Positions 1-8,513 of a stretch of 64,000 nucleotides of DNA are shown here, piece after piece. The notes beneath the pieces are model-generated. The model saw nothing but the letters and a program-made list of their open reading frames with translations, searched no databases and was not told the origin of the DNA. The DNA lies in NCBI RefSeq assembly GCF_031581065.1, contig NZ_JAVLBN010000002.1:75634-139633 (forward strand), written 5' to 3'. Origin of the DNA: Salibacter sp031581065 (GTDB taxonomy: Bacteria; Bacteroidota; Bacteroidia; Flavobacteriales_G; Salibacteraceae). The position numbers and the translations under genes are program-made. Position 1 is the stretch's first letter. Every line of letters begins with the position of its first letter.

Positions 1-204
1 ATCTGAATTGGGGAGAAGCTTTGAGAGTTCTGAAACGAGCAACTCCTCACTCATCTTGTCGACTTTTGTGACAAGATTCTGATTTCCCTTTTCATCTATC
101 TGTTGAGCATCGAGTTTTTCGCGTTCACGCAAAACGAGCTGACGCGCCTTTAAAGCAACATCTTCAACCTTATCGAGTAAATTTTTCAGTTCTGTTTGGT
201 TCAT
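1..204 (-). CDS. Inositol monophosphatase family protein (N-terminal part, cut by window edge)
   Basis: The first 68 codons of a gene that runs off the left edge. The visible residues include KGNQNLVTKVDKMSEELLV followed by a leucine-rich stretch ending LLPNSD. This matches the N-terminal region of inositol monophosphatase (SuhB/IMPase) proteins, where a conserved Lys-Gly loop and a T-x-VD-K segment precede the first metal-binding glutamate. Family members are Mg-dependent cytosolic phosphatases of inositol or related sugar phosphates, and some act on 3'-phosphoadenosine 5'-phosphate. The metal-binding motifs lie outside the window, so substrate class cannot be judged. The start ATG overlaps the TGA stop of mtaB (ATGA), so the two are probably translationally coupled. 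Confidence 0.75.
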   Translation of the reverse strand, partial: MNQTELKNLLDKVEDVALKARQLVLREREKLDAQQIDEKGNQNLVTKVDKMSEELLVSELSKLLPNSD

Positions 205-1511
205 GCTTCAGCCAATTCAAGGATTTTCGATTTTATAACACCGTCCCTGCCGATTTCTTCAAGTTGTACTTTAGAAAAAGTATTGATGAGCGTTTCATCG
301 TAAGGTGCTTTTACCTTGACGTAATTTTCAGTAAATCCGTGCATACTTTCTCCGTGCTTTTCTGCTTCCCAAAGTACTGTCTTTTCTTTTCCAACCTGCG
401 ACTCGTAGAATGCACGCTTTTTCTTCTCGCTCAAAATCCTGAGCATTTTGCTGCGTTCGTGGCGAACATTCATCGGCACCACGCCATCCATTCTATTGGC
501 TAATGTGTTGTTGCGTTCTGAATAGGTGAACACGTGTAAATATGAAATAGGAAGCTCGTTGAGGAAATTGTACGTTTTCATAAACTCCTCCTCCGTTTCA
601 CCCGGATATCCAACAATTACATCAACTCCAATGCATCCGTCAGGCATGAGTTGCTTGATCGTGTGTACGCGATCCTCATAGAGTTTTGTGTCGTATTTCC
701 TGCGCATGCTTTTTAGCAATCGGTCAGAGCCGGACTGAAGCGGAATGTGAAAGTGTGGAACGAACTTATTGGAGTGAGCCGAAAATTCGATGATTTCGTT
801 GTACAGTAAATTCGGTTCAATCGAGCTGATTCTAAACCGATTGATATCGAGTTTTTCGAGTTCCTGAACGAGCATGAAAAAGTTTTCGTCAGTTCCGGCA
901 CCAAAATCACCTGTGTTGACACCTGTCAGAACCACTTCTTTTACTTCAGTACTTACGAGCTCACTTGCCTTTTTGATTGTTTGCTCAATGTTGTTGCTCC
1001 TGCTCTTTCCGCGAGCGAGCGGAATTGTACAAAACGTGCAAAAGTAATCGCAACCATCCTGCACTTTCAGGAAAGTACGTGTGCGATCTCCGTAAGAATA
1101 CGAAGGATAAAACTCTCTCACTTTTCCAATTTTTCCGGCAATGTATTCTCCACTTACATCTTCATCGAGCGATTCGAGATGCTGAGCGACATTGAACTTT
1201 TCATTGGCTCCCAGCACGAGCGTTACACCTTCAATCTCTGAAATTTCTTTCGGCTTGAGTTGAGCGTAACACCCGATTACAAGAACCTTTGCATCGGGAT
1301 TTTTGCGGAGTGCCCTGCGCACAACATTTCTGCATTTCTTATCGGCCTGGTCAGTCACTGAACAGGTGTTGATCACGTAAACATCAGCGCCTTCATCAAA
1401 GCCTACACGGGCATAGCCGGCATCTTTGAGATTGCGCGCAATCGTTGACGTTTCAGAAAAGTTGAGCTTGCACCCAAGCGTGTAATATGCTGCAGTTTTA
1501 TACGGTTGCAT
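201..1511 (-). CDS. mtaB: tRNA t6A37 methylthiotransferase MtaB
   Basis: A 436-residue radical-SAM enzyme that should convert N6-threonylcarbamoyladenosine at tRNA position 37 to its 2-methylthio form. The N-terminal UPF0004 domain has its three cluster cysteines at about residues 14 (LGCKLN), 50 (NTCSVT) and 81 (GCYAQ). The radical-SAM site C-x3-C-x2-C is at 154, 158 and 161, followed by the typical HIPLQSGSD segment and a C-terminal TRAM-like region. I placed the start at 1511: reading further upstream gives non-conserved sequence, and a -7 promoter element lies 9 bases before this ATG, so the message would have almost no leader. Its stop overlaps the start of the inositol monophosphatase gene. 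The family assignment is secure; MiaB-like alternatives fit less well because of the short N-terminus. Confidence 0.92.
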   Translation of the reverse strand: MQPYKTAAYYTLGCKLNFSETSTIARNLKDAGYARVGFDEGADVYVINTCSVTDQADKKCRNVVRRALRKNPDAKVLVIGCYAQLKPKEISEIEGVTLVLGANEKFNVAQHLESLDEDVSGEYIAGKIGKVREFYPSYSYGDRTRTFLKVQDGCDYFCTFCTIPLARGKSRSNNIEQTIKKASELVSTEVKEVVLTGVNTGDFGAGTDENFFMLVQELEKLDINRFRISSIEPNLLYNEIIEFSAHSNKFVPHFHIPLQSGSDRLLKSMRRKYDTKLYEDRVHTIKQLMPDGCIGVDVIVGYPGETEEEFMKTYNFLNELPISYLHVFTYSERNNTLANRMDGVVPMNVRHERSKMLRILSEKKKRAFYESQVGKEKTVLWEAEKHGESMHGFTENYVKVKAPYDETLINTFSKVQLEEIGRDGVIKSKILELAEA

Positions 1512-1519
1512 AGAGCGCG

Positions 1520-1527
1520 CAAAGGTA
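1520..1527 (-). promoter_or_regulatory. -7 promoter element for mtaB
   Basis: TACCTTTG on the minus strand matches the Bacteroidota -7 consensus TAnnTTTG exactly. It lies 8 bases from the mtaB ATG, so transcription probably starts at or next to the start codon. No clear -33 TTTG was seen. Confidence 0.5.
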
Positions 1528-1674
1528 ATGATTTTTAGGGAGGGATTTTTCTTTATATGAGTTTGATTGATAAGAACAAGAGGTATGAGGTTGAGGTTGA
1601 GATATCCAATTCTATTAATATTCAACTAAGGATCTTTTTTAAAAGTTAAACATTAAACTTTTCAACTGTGTTAT

Positions 1675-1956
1675 ATGAACATGAAAGAACTATCAGTTGA
1701 AGAGATCGACAGAATCATAGAAATGGCGTGGGAAGATCGCACAACGTTTGATGCGATAGAATTTCAATTTGGGCTCAAGGAACAAGAAGTAATCGAGTTG
1801 ATGCGCAAAGAGATGAAACCGAGCTCTTTCAGAATGTGGCGCAAACGCGTACAGGGAAGAAGTACCAAACACGCTAAACTTCGAAATTTCAACGAAGGTC
1901 GGCACAAAAGTTCTCGTCAAAAGCAAATCACGCATAATAAGATATCTAAGCGATAG
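1675..1956 (+). CDS. DUF2805 / TIGR03643 family small protein
   Basis: A 93-residue basic protein. The N-terminal half (LSVEEIDRIIEMAWEDRT, then FDAIEFQFGL and EVIELMRKEM) is predicted helical and matches the small TIGR03643/DUF2805 family found in Bacteroidota and Proteobacteria. The SSFRMWRKRV segment and the Lys/Arg-rich tail are also typical. The spacing of short helices resembles a helix-turn-helix fold, so nucleic acid binding is possible, but no function is established. It is divergent from mtaB with about 160 bases between the starts. A second in-frame ATG lies two codons later. Confidence 0.75.
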   Translation: MNMKELSVEEIDRIIEMAWEDRTTFDAIEFQFGLKEQEVIELMRKEMKPSSFRMWRKRVQGRSTKHAKLRNFNEGRHKSSRQKQITHNKISKR

Positions 1957-1958
1957 CC

Positions 1959-3425
1959 TTATTCGAGTTTGAACCCGACTTTTTCCAACAATCCTCTCGA
2001 TGGTGATTTAACGAGAAAAAAATCATCATTGATGATCGTGACATCATATCTGGCGGTATCCAGTTTAGGCGGCACGTACCCTACTAGCCCAACTCCCGGA
2101 TCTGACCGAAAAAATGCTGCATTTACAGTGTCGATGTAGGGTTGATAACGATCTGTCATGCCGCGATATCGTGCAATTACCGACTCATTTGAATAAAATA
2201 TCAATTGCCACTGCAACAAACCTCCTTCACAAAACACGTATTTCACATCTTTTGCCTGAGCCGTTTCAACAACATCGGTAATTTTCGATTTTTCAGAATA
2301 AGCGAAATCTCTAAAGCTGTAAATCGAAAGGCCTGAAATAGCGAGTATTACGGTCAGAGCCGAAATAACCACTCCCTTGTAGCGTACTTTTCGCAATCCG
2401 AAAAATATCAACAAAAGCAAAAAGCCCTGAAGCGGGAGTAAGTAGCGTAAAGTATTTGGGTTGACAACTGTAAAATATGAAATGGAGAGAATAACTGAAG
2501 CAAACAAAAAAATTGAAAGTTTATCGGCTGATTTCCTTTTCCTAACAATCTCAACCGCGATCCAAAAGACACTCAAAACTACTGTCACCAGGTAAGTCCA
2601 TGCAACAATTTTAGTTGACAGATCAGGTTCAATAAACGCTCCGTAATAATAACTTCCTGTTAGTGCTTTGTAAACCTGAGCAACAAAAACCATCAGATTA
2701 AAATCTAAAAGTCTGTCCCAACTAATTACAGAAGGCGACCAAAAGCTCGACATTCCGCTCTTCAGGATCACAAAACCAATATACCCGATGCCCAATCCAA
2801 AAAGCACATTTATTCCCGGTTTCCAGTTTGTCTTATTCAAATACTGATATGCTACCAGGGGTAATAACCCCACTAACCAGAGTGGCTGAGACTGATAGAT
2901 CAAAACGATTAACAAGCCAATAAAAACTGATGTAATTGCTTTCCTGTTGATTGAATTATTGAAAAGCAGGAATGTAGCAAGAAAACTCAATGCAAAAGCA
3001 GTGTGATATCCGCCCCGGGCTTTCATCGCCCAAATAGCCCAGGATGGGGCCAAAGCAAGCAGAGCTGTCACAATTATGATCAACCATGAATTGCGTTTTC
3101 CATTCAGTTCATAAAGAGTGAGGTAAAAGAAAGTAAACCCCATTGCGAACAGGATCAACATCGCGACTTTTAACGCAATTCCCGAAACTCCGATTAACGA
3201 ATAAACTCCCGAAATGAATAACACTTCGATGAATGCAAATCCATAGGACTGACCATAGAAGAAGAATGGTAATTCTTTTCCTTCCAGAAAATGCCTGGCC
3301 ATCAATCCCATGATACTTTCATCTCCGTCAATAACAAAGGTTGATCCGGTCATGTAAAACCATCGCGATGCGACAAGTAAGATCAAAACCAGCAAAATAG
3401 AGATGAAACGATTGGGAGGATTCAT
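1959..3425 (-). CDS. GT-C type membrane glycosyltransferase-like protein (family 39-like)
   Basis: A 488-residue inner-membrane protein with a first transmembrane segment near residues 7-25, an acidic loop (IDGDES, about 33-38) and some ten further hydrophobic segments, ending in a soluble tail of about 110 residues. An acidic pair in the first periplasmic loop is the hallmark of GT-C glycosyltransferases (PMT/ArnT, GT39 and relatives), which use polyprenyl-phosphate sugars as donors. The acceptor cannot be predicted. It is convergent with the DUF2805 gene and stands apart from the DsbA-family gene upstream. Another GT-C protein at 8514-10184 has the same general plan but low visible similarity. 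Confidence 0.65.
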   Translation of the reverse strand: MNPPNRFISILLVLILLVASRWFYMTGSTFVIDGDESIMGLMARHFLEGKELPFFFYGQSYGFAFIEVLFISGVYSLIGVSGIALKVAMLILFAMGFTFFYLTLYELNGKRNSWLIIIVTALLALAPSWAIWAMKARGGYHTAFALSFLATFLLFNNSINRKAITSVFIGLLIVLIYQSQPLWLVGLLPLVAYQYLNKTNWKPGINVLFGLGIGYIGFVILKSGMSSFWSPSVISWDRLLDFNLMVFVAQVYKALTGSYYYGAFIEPDLSTKIVAWTYLVTVVLSVFWIAVEIVRKRKSADKLSIFLFASVILSISYFTVVNPNTLRYLLPLQGFLLLLIFFGLRKVRYKGVVISALTVILAISGLSIYSFRDFAYSEKSKITDVVETAQAKDVKYVFCEGGLLQWQLIFYSNESVIARYRGMTDRYQPYIDTVNAAFFRSDPGVGLVGYVPPKLDTARYDVTIINDDFFLVKSPSRGLLEKVGFKLE

Positions 3426-3472
3426 AAGCCGATTAGGTTGTCAGCGAGCTAATTTAATAACTTCTCACTTCA

Positions 3473-4117
3473 CTACCCCCCTCCCGGTGGCAAATCATTG
3501 ATGACATTATGAATGTTTTCATCTACCATTTCAAAAGGCATGTAGCCGCGGCTTACCATGAAGTATTCGCCCTTGTGTTCGATGATGGTGGCGGGGAAGC
3601 CCTGAATTCCAAACTGTTTAGTCATGTAGAAATCTTCAACAGCCCAGTTTATAGAATCATTACTGTAGAATTTTTCTCTGAACTCCTTTTCATTGATGTC
3701 AAACTCTTTTGCGAGTGGTAAATACGACTCCAAAATGGCCGGCTCTGCACCATCAAAATAGATTCGTTGCTGAACGCGTTCTGCGAAAGGGATCTGAATG
3801 TGAGGGGCTATCTTTTTCGCGGTTGAAATGGCTCTTGACGGTTCCAGGCTTGATAGTTTATTCGTTCCCTCTTCAATTGTTTTTTTGAAATTCTCACCAA
3901 ATTTCACTCCACTCCTTTTCTCTACTTCCTCATTCGCTCCACGTAAGAAATCAGCCAATTCACCAATTGGTTTTACCTGATCTCCCGTAATCATGCCCCC
4001 GCTGTATACAGTGAAATCGAGTTTATCGGCATATTTTTCATGGATCTGACCAATAACTTTACTGAATCCGTAACACCATCCGCACAGCGGATCAAAAAAA
4101 TACATGAGTTTGTCCAT
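3473..4117 (-). CDS. DsbA family thioredoxin-fold protein (FrnE-like)
   Basis: A 214-residue protein of the DsbA superfamily. The active-site-like motif is CGWC at residues 12-15 (FDPLCGWCYGF), followed by the helical insertion domain and a C-terminal thioredoxin half with the cis-proline segment GFPATI near residue 178. There is no signal peptide, so it should act in the cytosol, as expected for FrnE-type disulfide oxidoreductases or isomerases rather than true periplasmic DsbA. It lies 4 bases downstream of the uracil-DNA glycosylase-like gene and is probably co-transcribed with it. The partner protein is unknown. An unusual Gly/Pro-rich end (LPPGGG) is not part of the family core. Confidence 0.85.
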   Translation of the reverse strand: MDKLMYFFDPLCGWCYGFSKVIGQIHEKYADKLDFTVYSGGMITGDQVKPIGELADFLRGANEEVEKRSGVKFGENFKKTIEEGTNKLSSLEPSRAISTAKKIAPHIQIPFAERVQQRIYFDGAEPAILESYLPLAKEFDINEKEFREKFYSNDSINWAVEDFYMTKQFGIQGFPATIIEHKGEYFMVSRGYMPFEMVDENIHNVINDLPPGGG

Positions 4118-4121
4118 AATG

Positions 4122-4799
4122 CTATTTTATATGTGGTCCCAACTTTTCGATGATCGATTCCAAAATTTGCGGTTTCTGCTTCCTGCGGTATTGCATAACC
4201 CAGCGCGGGTGCGGAATAGTATCGATTCGTTTGAACCAACCGTGTTGTTTATTGAGTTTTTCTAAAAATTTGAGGTTTTTCCCTTTGCCAATGCTGTAAG
4301 CGATTTCCCGATTTGCACCAAAATCTATTTGCGCCTCAATCTGCTCAGTAATCCAATCGGTCAGAGCCGTTTCAAGCGGCTTTTCGTCATAGTAATTGAG
4401 GTTTTTACCATCTTTCACAAAGCCGAGTGGGCAAACAGACCCGATATAAAACGAATTGTAAAAAGGTTCTGCACCGCCCAGAGCATCAATCATCTCGTAG
4501 ATAAATTGAGACGACAACTCTGCTCGCTGATCAAAATCGTTCTTCACTCCAATTCTGTTCATTTGAACCGGATCAGTAAATGAAACACCTGTTACTCCAG
4601 CTCCAAATCTACCCGGATTAATTCCGAACAAAAATGTGCGATCATGACTGCCAGCGTAATATTTATCAGCAAAGGAACTCACACATTCCTGTACTTCCTT
4701 CTGCCCGTATGGATATAGCCAATCTACATCCTGAGGGATTTTGTCATTTGACGGCTCAATGGTGTTGAAATACTTCGAAAATCGATCTCCAAAATTCAT
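4122..4799 (-). CDS. SMUG2-like uracil-DNA glycosylase family protein
   Basis: A 225-residue protein of the uracil-DNA glycosylase superfamily, closest in pattern to SMUG2/DUF4918 proteins of Bacteroidota. Motif 1 is GINPGRFGAG at about 59-68, corresponding to the GMNPGP..GM motif of SMUG1 with Asn in the catalytic position. Motif 2 is PHPRWVMQYRR near 196, placing a His-Pro at the DNA-intercalation loop. The likely role is excision of uracil or related damaged bases. The promoter region upstream has CACTTTTG, one base off the -7 consensus, about 4 bases before the start, again suggesting a very short leader. It is divergent from the decayed nitroreductase gene. Confidence 0.82.
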   Translation of the reverse strand: MNFGDRFSKYFNTIEPSNDKIPQDVDWLYPYGQKEVQECVSSFADKYYAGSHDRTFLFGINPGRFGAGVTGVSFTDPVQMNRIGVKNDFDQRAELSSQFIYEMIDALGGAEPFYNSFYIGSVCPLGFVKDGKNLNYYDEKPLETALTDWITEQIEAQIDFGANREIAYSIGKGKNLKFLEKLNKQHGWFKRIDTIPHPRWVMQYRRKQKPQILESIIEKLGPHIK

Positions 4800-4844
4800 A
4801 GCGCAAAAGTGAGCTTTTAATAATTCGTGAACAAGCTTACTTAA

Positions 4845-4864
4845 TTACTTGTATATACATGTAA
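4845..4864. promoter_or_regulatory. Palindromic operator, MarR/HxlR-like
   Basis: TTACTTGTATATACATGTAA is a 20-base palindrome matching at 18 of 20 positions. It resembles operators of MarR or HxlR regulators that control quinone/nitro-compound reductases. It is centred about 26 bases upstream of the -7 element at 4877-4884 and so covers the -33 region, as expected of a repressor site. No such regulator is encoded in the window. Confidence 0.6.
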
Positions 4865-4876
4865 ATTTAAAATTCG

Positions 4877-4884
4877 TATATTTG
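4877..4884 (+). promoter_or_regulatory. -7 promoter element of the nitroreductase/pirin unit
   Basis: TATATTTG matches the Bacteroidota -7 consensus exactly and is followed after 13 bases by the point where the nitroreductase reading frame opens. With the palindrome just upstream it forms a complete regulated promoter that still drives the intact pirin gene. Confidence 0.6.
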
Positions 4885-4897
4885 TACCTACAAATAA

Positions 4898-5551
4898 ATT
4901 AGTAACATTATAAAAACAAAGATATCACCAGTAGAAAGTTTAGAATGGCGTTACGCTACAAAAAAGTTTGATAACACAAAGAGGATCAGCGATTCTGATT
5001 TTAAAGAAATTTTGAAGACACTACAATTAGCACCATCTTCATACGGATTACAACCTTTTGAATTTTGGGTGATTGAAGATGAAACACTTCGTGCAGAGTT
5101 GAAAGAAAGAGCATTTAACCAACCACAGGTTACGGATGCCTCTCATCTCATCTTGTTCCTTTCCCGTACAGATTTTGCTGAAACTGATATCGATAAGTTC
5201 ATCGAACTTTCACAGGAAGTACGTGATATTCCAAATGAACAAGCTCAACAATACGCAGAGATGATGAAAGGTGCAGTTTTGTCAAAAAGTACGCGCGATA
5301 TTGAGGAATGGACATCGCTCCAAACATATTTAGCTATTGGTCAGACCCTCAAAGTAGCTGCCTAAATGGGGATTGATGCTTCACCAATGGAAGGCTTTGA
5401 TCCACACAAGTTCACTGAGCACCTGAAGCTCGAGGAAAAAGGGCTCTGACCATTAGCAATGATTGGTCAAGGCTACAGAAGCGAAGAAGATGCAACGCAG
5501 CACATGGCAAAAGTGAGAAAGCCACAACACGAATTGATAAGATTTTTATAA
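4898..5551 (+). pseudogene. NAD(P)H-dependent oxidoreductase (nitroreductase family), three lesions
   Basis: One continuous frame from 4898 to 5551 encodes a recognisable nitroreductase of about 216 residues (VESLEWRYATKKFD, LAPSSYGLQPFEFWV, then GIDASPMEGFDPHKF and GYRSEEDATQHMAKVRKP). There is no usable start: where the first ATG is expected, the frame begins ATT-AGT-AAC. It is broken by TAA at 5363-5365, where relatives have Glu after VAA, and by TGA at 5447-5449, where relatives have Thr after KGL. No frameshift has accumulated, so decay is recent, or the assembly has base errors. The family uses FMN to reduce nitro compounds or quinones. An isolated piece 5012-5365 could still be read from TTG but would lack both ends of the fold. 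Confidence 0.85.
5339..5451. repeat. Two copies of the dispersed word GGTCAGANCC inside the nitroreductase pseudogene
   Basis: GGTCAGACCC (5339-5348) is one of only two copies with C at the variable position. GGCTCTGACC (5442-5451) is an inverted copy whose TGA is the second in-frame stop of the pseudogene. The copies are about 100 bases apart and face each other. Confidence 0.9.
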
Positions 5552-5561
5552 TTTAAGACTT

Positions 5562-6287
5562 ATGAAAAAGATTCTTTATCCATCATCATCGAGAGGCCAC
5601 GCCAATCACGGTTGGCTGAATACTCACCACTCGTTCAGTTTTGCGAATTGGTTCAACCCAGATCAAATGCACTTTGGTGCACTTAGAGTTTTGAACGATG
5701 ACGAAATCGCTGGCGGAATGGGTTTTGGCACCCATCCGCACAAAGACATGGAAATCGTAACCATTCCACTGGAAGGAGATTTGGAGCACAAAGACAGCAT
5801 GGGCAACAGCAGTGTTATCAAAGCCGCTGATGTTCAGGTAATTAGTGCCGGAACAGGAATTGAGCACAGCGAATTCAATCACAATAAAGATGAAGTGTGC
5901 AAGTTGTTGCAGATTTGGGTATTTCCGCGTAAGAAACACGTTGAACCCCGTTATGATCAGATCACGCTTGACCAGTCTAAAATGAAGAATCAGTTTTCAC
6001 AGATTGTATCCCCAAATGAAAATGACGAAGGTGTTTGGGTACATCAAAATACCTGGTTTCATCTTGCTGAACTGGATGAAGGTAAATCGCTCGATTATAA
6101 AATAAAACGTGGAGCAAATAATGGCGTGTACTTTTTCTTACTAGAAGGAAGCGCTAAAGTTAGTGATGAAACGCTCAATAAACGCGATGCAGTTGGTATA
6201 TGGGATACTGAGTCCATCCAGGTAAAAGCAACTGAAAAATCAAAGTTGCTCGCCATCGAAGTCCCAATGGAGAACTGGGAAGATTAA
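5562..6287 (+). CDS. Pirin family protein (quercetinase-like bicupin)
   Basis: A 241-residue bicupin. The N-terminal cupin carries the full metal site of pirins: His58 and His60 in GFGTHPHKDMEIV, then His102 and Glu104 in GTGIEHSEFN. The C-terminal cupin lacks a metal site, as in YhaK-type pirins. Bacterial relatives show quercetin 2,3-dioxygenase activity or act as redox-sensing binding proteins; the natural substrate is unknown. It begins 10 bases after the nitroreductase pseudogene, forming one transcription unit under the MarR-like operator. Pirin and nitroreductase genes often occur together in quinone or electrophile stress regulons, so this gene is probably still induced although its partner is broken. 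Confidence 0.9.
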   Translation: MKKILYPSSSRGHANHGWLNTHHSFSFANWFNPDQMHFGALRVLNDDEIAGGMGFGTHPHKDMEIVTIPLEGDLEHKDSMGNSSVIKAADVQVISAGTGIEHSEFNHNKDEVCKLLQIWVFPRKKHVEPRYDQITLDQSKMKNQFSQIVSPNENDEGVWVHQNTWFHLAELDEGKSLDYKIKRGANNGVYFFLLEGSAKVSDETLNKRDAVGIWDTESIQVKATEKSKLLAIEVPMENWED

Positions 6288-6495
6288 CAATTTTCGGTCA
6301 TCGATTATAAAACCACCAACGCGATCGAGTTGGTAGTTGTTTGTTATAGAGAACAATGCTATCTTAAATAAATAGTAATTTTTATCCTAAATTGGGAATC
6401 GAGTATCAAATCAGGTCTTATTTTGAGATTTTAGGTCTTTTCACGAAACAGCTTAAAAAGCTACAAATCAGTTAATTAACGTTAATGTTGACGTT

Positions 6496-6511
6496 TGGCA
6501 TTATTTCGGCA
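6496..6511 (+). promoter_or_regulatory. Possible sigma-54 type promoter
   Basis: TGGCATTATTTCGGCA has the invariant GG-N10-GC spacing of sigma-54 promoters and lies 24 bases before the lipoprotein ATG at 6535. The flanking bases of the -12 element are not ideal. A weak hairpin downstream of pirin (6322-6346) is the only other structure seen in this gap. Confidence 0.3.
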
Positions 6512-6534
6512 TAAGTTCGTGAAAATTGCATACT

Positions 6535-8385
6535 ATGAAAAAATATTTGATCCAAATTCTAACAGTATTGTTTTTCGCTGTTCTCACAATATTTGGTTGT
6601 AAGCCAGATAATGATACAGGATTAAACAATACAGACAAACGCATTGATACTTACGATGAATTCTCAGGTCGTATTACGTACCACAATGAACCTGTAGAAG
6701 CCTATGATGGTTCTGGAAAGAAAGCTACAACCAATCTTACAGAATTCACCTACGTTGCTAATGTAACATCTCCTACTATTCAGGGGAAAAGGTTATCAGC
6801 AACGGGTATTTCTATTAAAGGTGATAAAGCATACGTTTCTTATCACTGGAACGAAGGTGAAGCAGATTTTGCCGGTGCAGTTGAAGTAATCGACATTGCT
6901 GATCCTACTCAACCGACTTTATTACAAGGTGTGTATTTCTCAGATACAGATTTAAATGAGCTGTACGTTGAAAATAATGAACTTTACGTTGTAGGTGGCC
7001 GCAGTCTGAGTTCATCTGGCTACGACCCAAGTTTCACAAGCGGTGGAGTTGTAGAAGTTATCGATCTTGCCGGTGGCCTGCCAACTAGCAACGCTCAGGA
7101 AGCTCCAATCCCTTCTTATTCTGGTAACTCCGTATTTAGAGATGGAGATTATCTCTACTGCGCAAGTGGTAATACAGGAGGTGGCGTTTTTGAAGTAAGT
7201 CTGGCTCCAAGCAATTATTTAGAGGTTACAAAAAGTGATTATTACGATAATTCAAAATTTGGTGTGATGGGTGGTTCTTACTACACATTCCTTGAAACAG
7301 GTTCAAACCCTAATCTCCACATTCACAATGGCAACAACTTTGATCCATCTTCTAAAACAGTTGTTCCTTTGGCTTCACCTACAGCTCCAGATGACGGTAA
7401 AAAAGTATTGAGTGTAGATTACCCAAATCAAATGGCTTACGTTTCATCCGGTTCTTACGGGTTGCATTCTTACGATTTATTCACTCAAAGCGGAACACCT
7501 GTTGAGTCATTCAATACACAAGGAAACGGATTACTCAATGGTGTTGATTACGATCACAACTACGTTTATGCAGCTAAAGGAAGTGAAGGCCTATACATCT
7601 TAGATAAAGATACACTCTCTAAAATCATGGCTAACTTTAGCTTTGACGGATCTGCAAACTTTGTGAAATCATCTGTTGAAAATGTATTTATCGCTCATGG
7701 TAAAGGTGGATTGAGAATATTAGCTAAAGAAAAAGAGACAGGTGCTCCTGATGATCCTATCGATACAGAGCCATGTTCTACGCTCCTCGGTAACATCGCT
7801 GATCTTTTCCCTGAAAGAGAAAACGCTATGAACAATCACCCTAATTTATTTACGGGTGGTTCTACTAAAAACGTTGTTCTCGATCAGTCAAGTGAAGTTT
7901 ATGTTCAGTTCGTTTGGGAAGGTGCTGGTAAAACCAACACTTTTGGATACTTCACTTATCCAGCTAACAATCCTCCTACTACAATGCAGGATATACAGAA
8001 CTTACAAAAACATGTAGTATTCCCAAATGTTACTAAAGTTAGTGACGGTGGTGGATTATCTCAGGGCGACATGGTCCAGTTAGGTAATGGTGCATTTCCT
8101 GCAAATACTGTAATAGGATTTTATTTAGAAGTTGATGGATGGTCTGGTGGTAAAATGGTGTCAGGTAGTACTACCATTTATTCACTACCTCAATTCAATG
8201 ATAATACTGAACAGCAGCATCTACTCTTTGTTGAGAATAGCTGTGACGATTTAACACTCACATTTGAAGATCTTTTACTCCCACACGGAGATAAGGATTT
8301 CAATGACATTATCCTGGTTGTAAAAGATAATGATCAGGGACTTGTTAATACTAAATTTGATTTAACGGGTATCGTTCATAAATAG
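6535..8385 (+). CDS. LVIVD-repeat, DUF4114 domain lipoprotein
   Basis: A 616-residue surface or periplasmic lipoprotein: the signal peptide ends in a lipobox (LTIFGC) with the acylated Cys at about residue 22. Residues about 70-410 form beta-propeller-like repeats of LVIVD type (GDKAYVSY, EVIDIADPTQPTLLQG, NELYVVGGR). The C-terminal third is a DUF4114 domain, whose signature here is FEDLLLPHGDKDFNDIILVV, an Asp-rich probable calcium-binding segment. The start at 6535 is preferred over the ATG three codons earlier because it gives a normal MKK signal peptide. Lipoproteins with this plan are common in marine Bacteroidota; ligand and role are unknown. It is monocistronic, closed by a strong terminator. 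Confidence 0.8.
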   Translation: MKKYLIQILTVLFFAVLTIFGCKPDNDTGLNNTDKRIDTYDEFSGRITYHNEPVEAYDGSGKKATTNLTEFTYVANVTSPTIQGKRLSATGISIKGDKAYVSYHWNEGEADFAGAVEVIDIADPTQPTLLQGVYFSDTDLNELYVENNELYVVGGRSLSSSGYDPSFTSGGVVEVIDLAGGLPTSNAQEAPIPSYSGNSVFRDGDYLYCASGNTGGGVFEVSLAPSNYLEVTKSDYYDNSKFGVMGGSYYTFLETGSNPNLHIHNGNNFDPSSKTVVPLASPTAPDDGKKVLSVDYPNQMAYVSSGSYGLHSYDLFTQSGTPVESFNTQGNGLLNGVDYDHNYVYAAKGSEGLYILDKDTLSKIMANFSFDGSANFVKSSVENVFIAHGKGGLRILAKEKETGAPDDPIDTEPCSTLLGNIADLFPERENAMNNHPNLFTGGSTKNVVLDQSSEVYVQFVWEGAGKTNTFGYFTYPANNPPTTMQDIQNLQKHVVFPNVTKVSDGGGLSQGDMVQLGNGAFPANTVIGFYLEVDGWSGGKMVSGSTTIYSLPQFNDNTEQQHLLFVENSCDDLTLTFEDLLLPHGDKDFNDIILVVKDNDQGLVNTKFDLTGIVHK

Positions 8386-8402
8386 ATCTAATAGCTAATT
8401 AT

Positions 8403-8438
8403 AAAAACCCAAAACGGAATTCCGTTTTGGGTTTTTTT
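8403..8438 (+). terminator. Rho-independent terminator after the DUF4114 lipoprotein gene
   Basis: A perfect palindrome with arms CCCAAAACGGAA and TTCCGTTTTGGG, flanked by A and T runs, gives a stem of about 17 base pairs followed by seven T. Confidence 0.9.
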
Positions 8439-8513
8439 ATGCCTTACCTCAGCGAATAAAATGCACTCTTCACCAACTATCATTTTTCTGTAATTTGGCC
8501 ACAAGAACAGGCC

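Noticed and set aside
5444..5452. In-frame TGA in the nitroreductase gene as selenocysteine or other recoding
   Set aside because: A TAA also interrupts the frame and the start codon is missing. TGA is used as a normal stop by several genes here (mtaB, rsmE), and no SECIS-like hairpin is visible after it.
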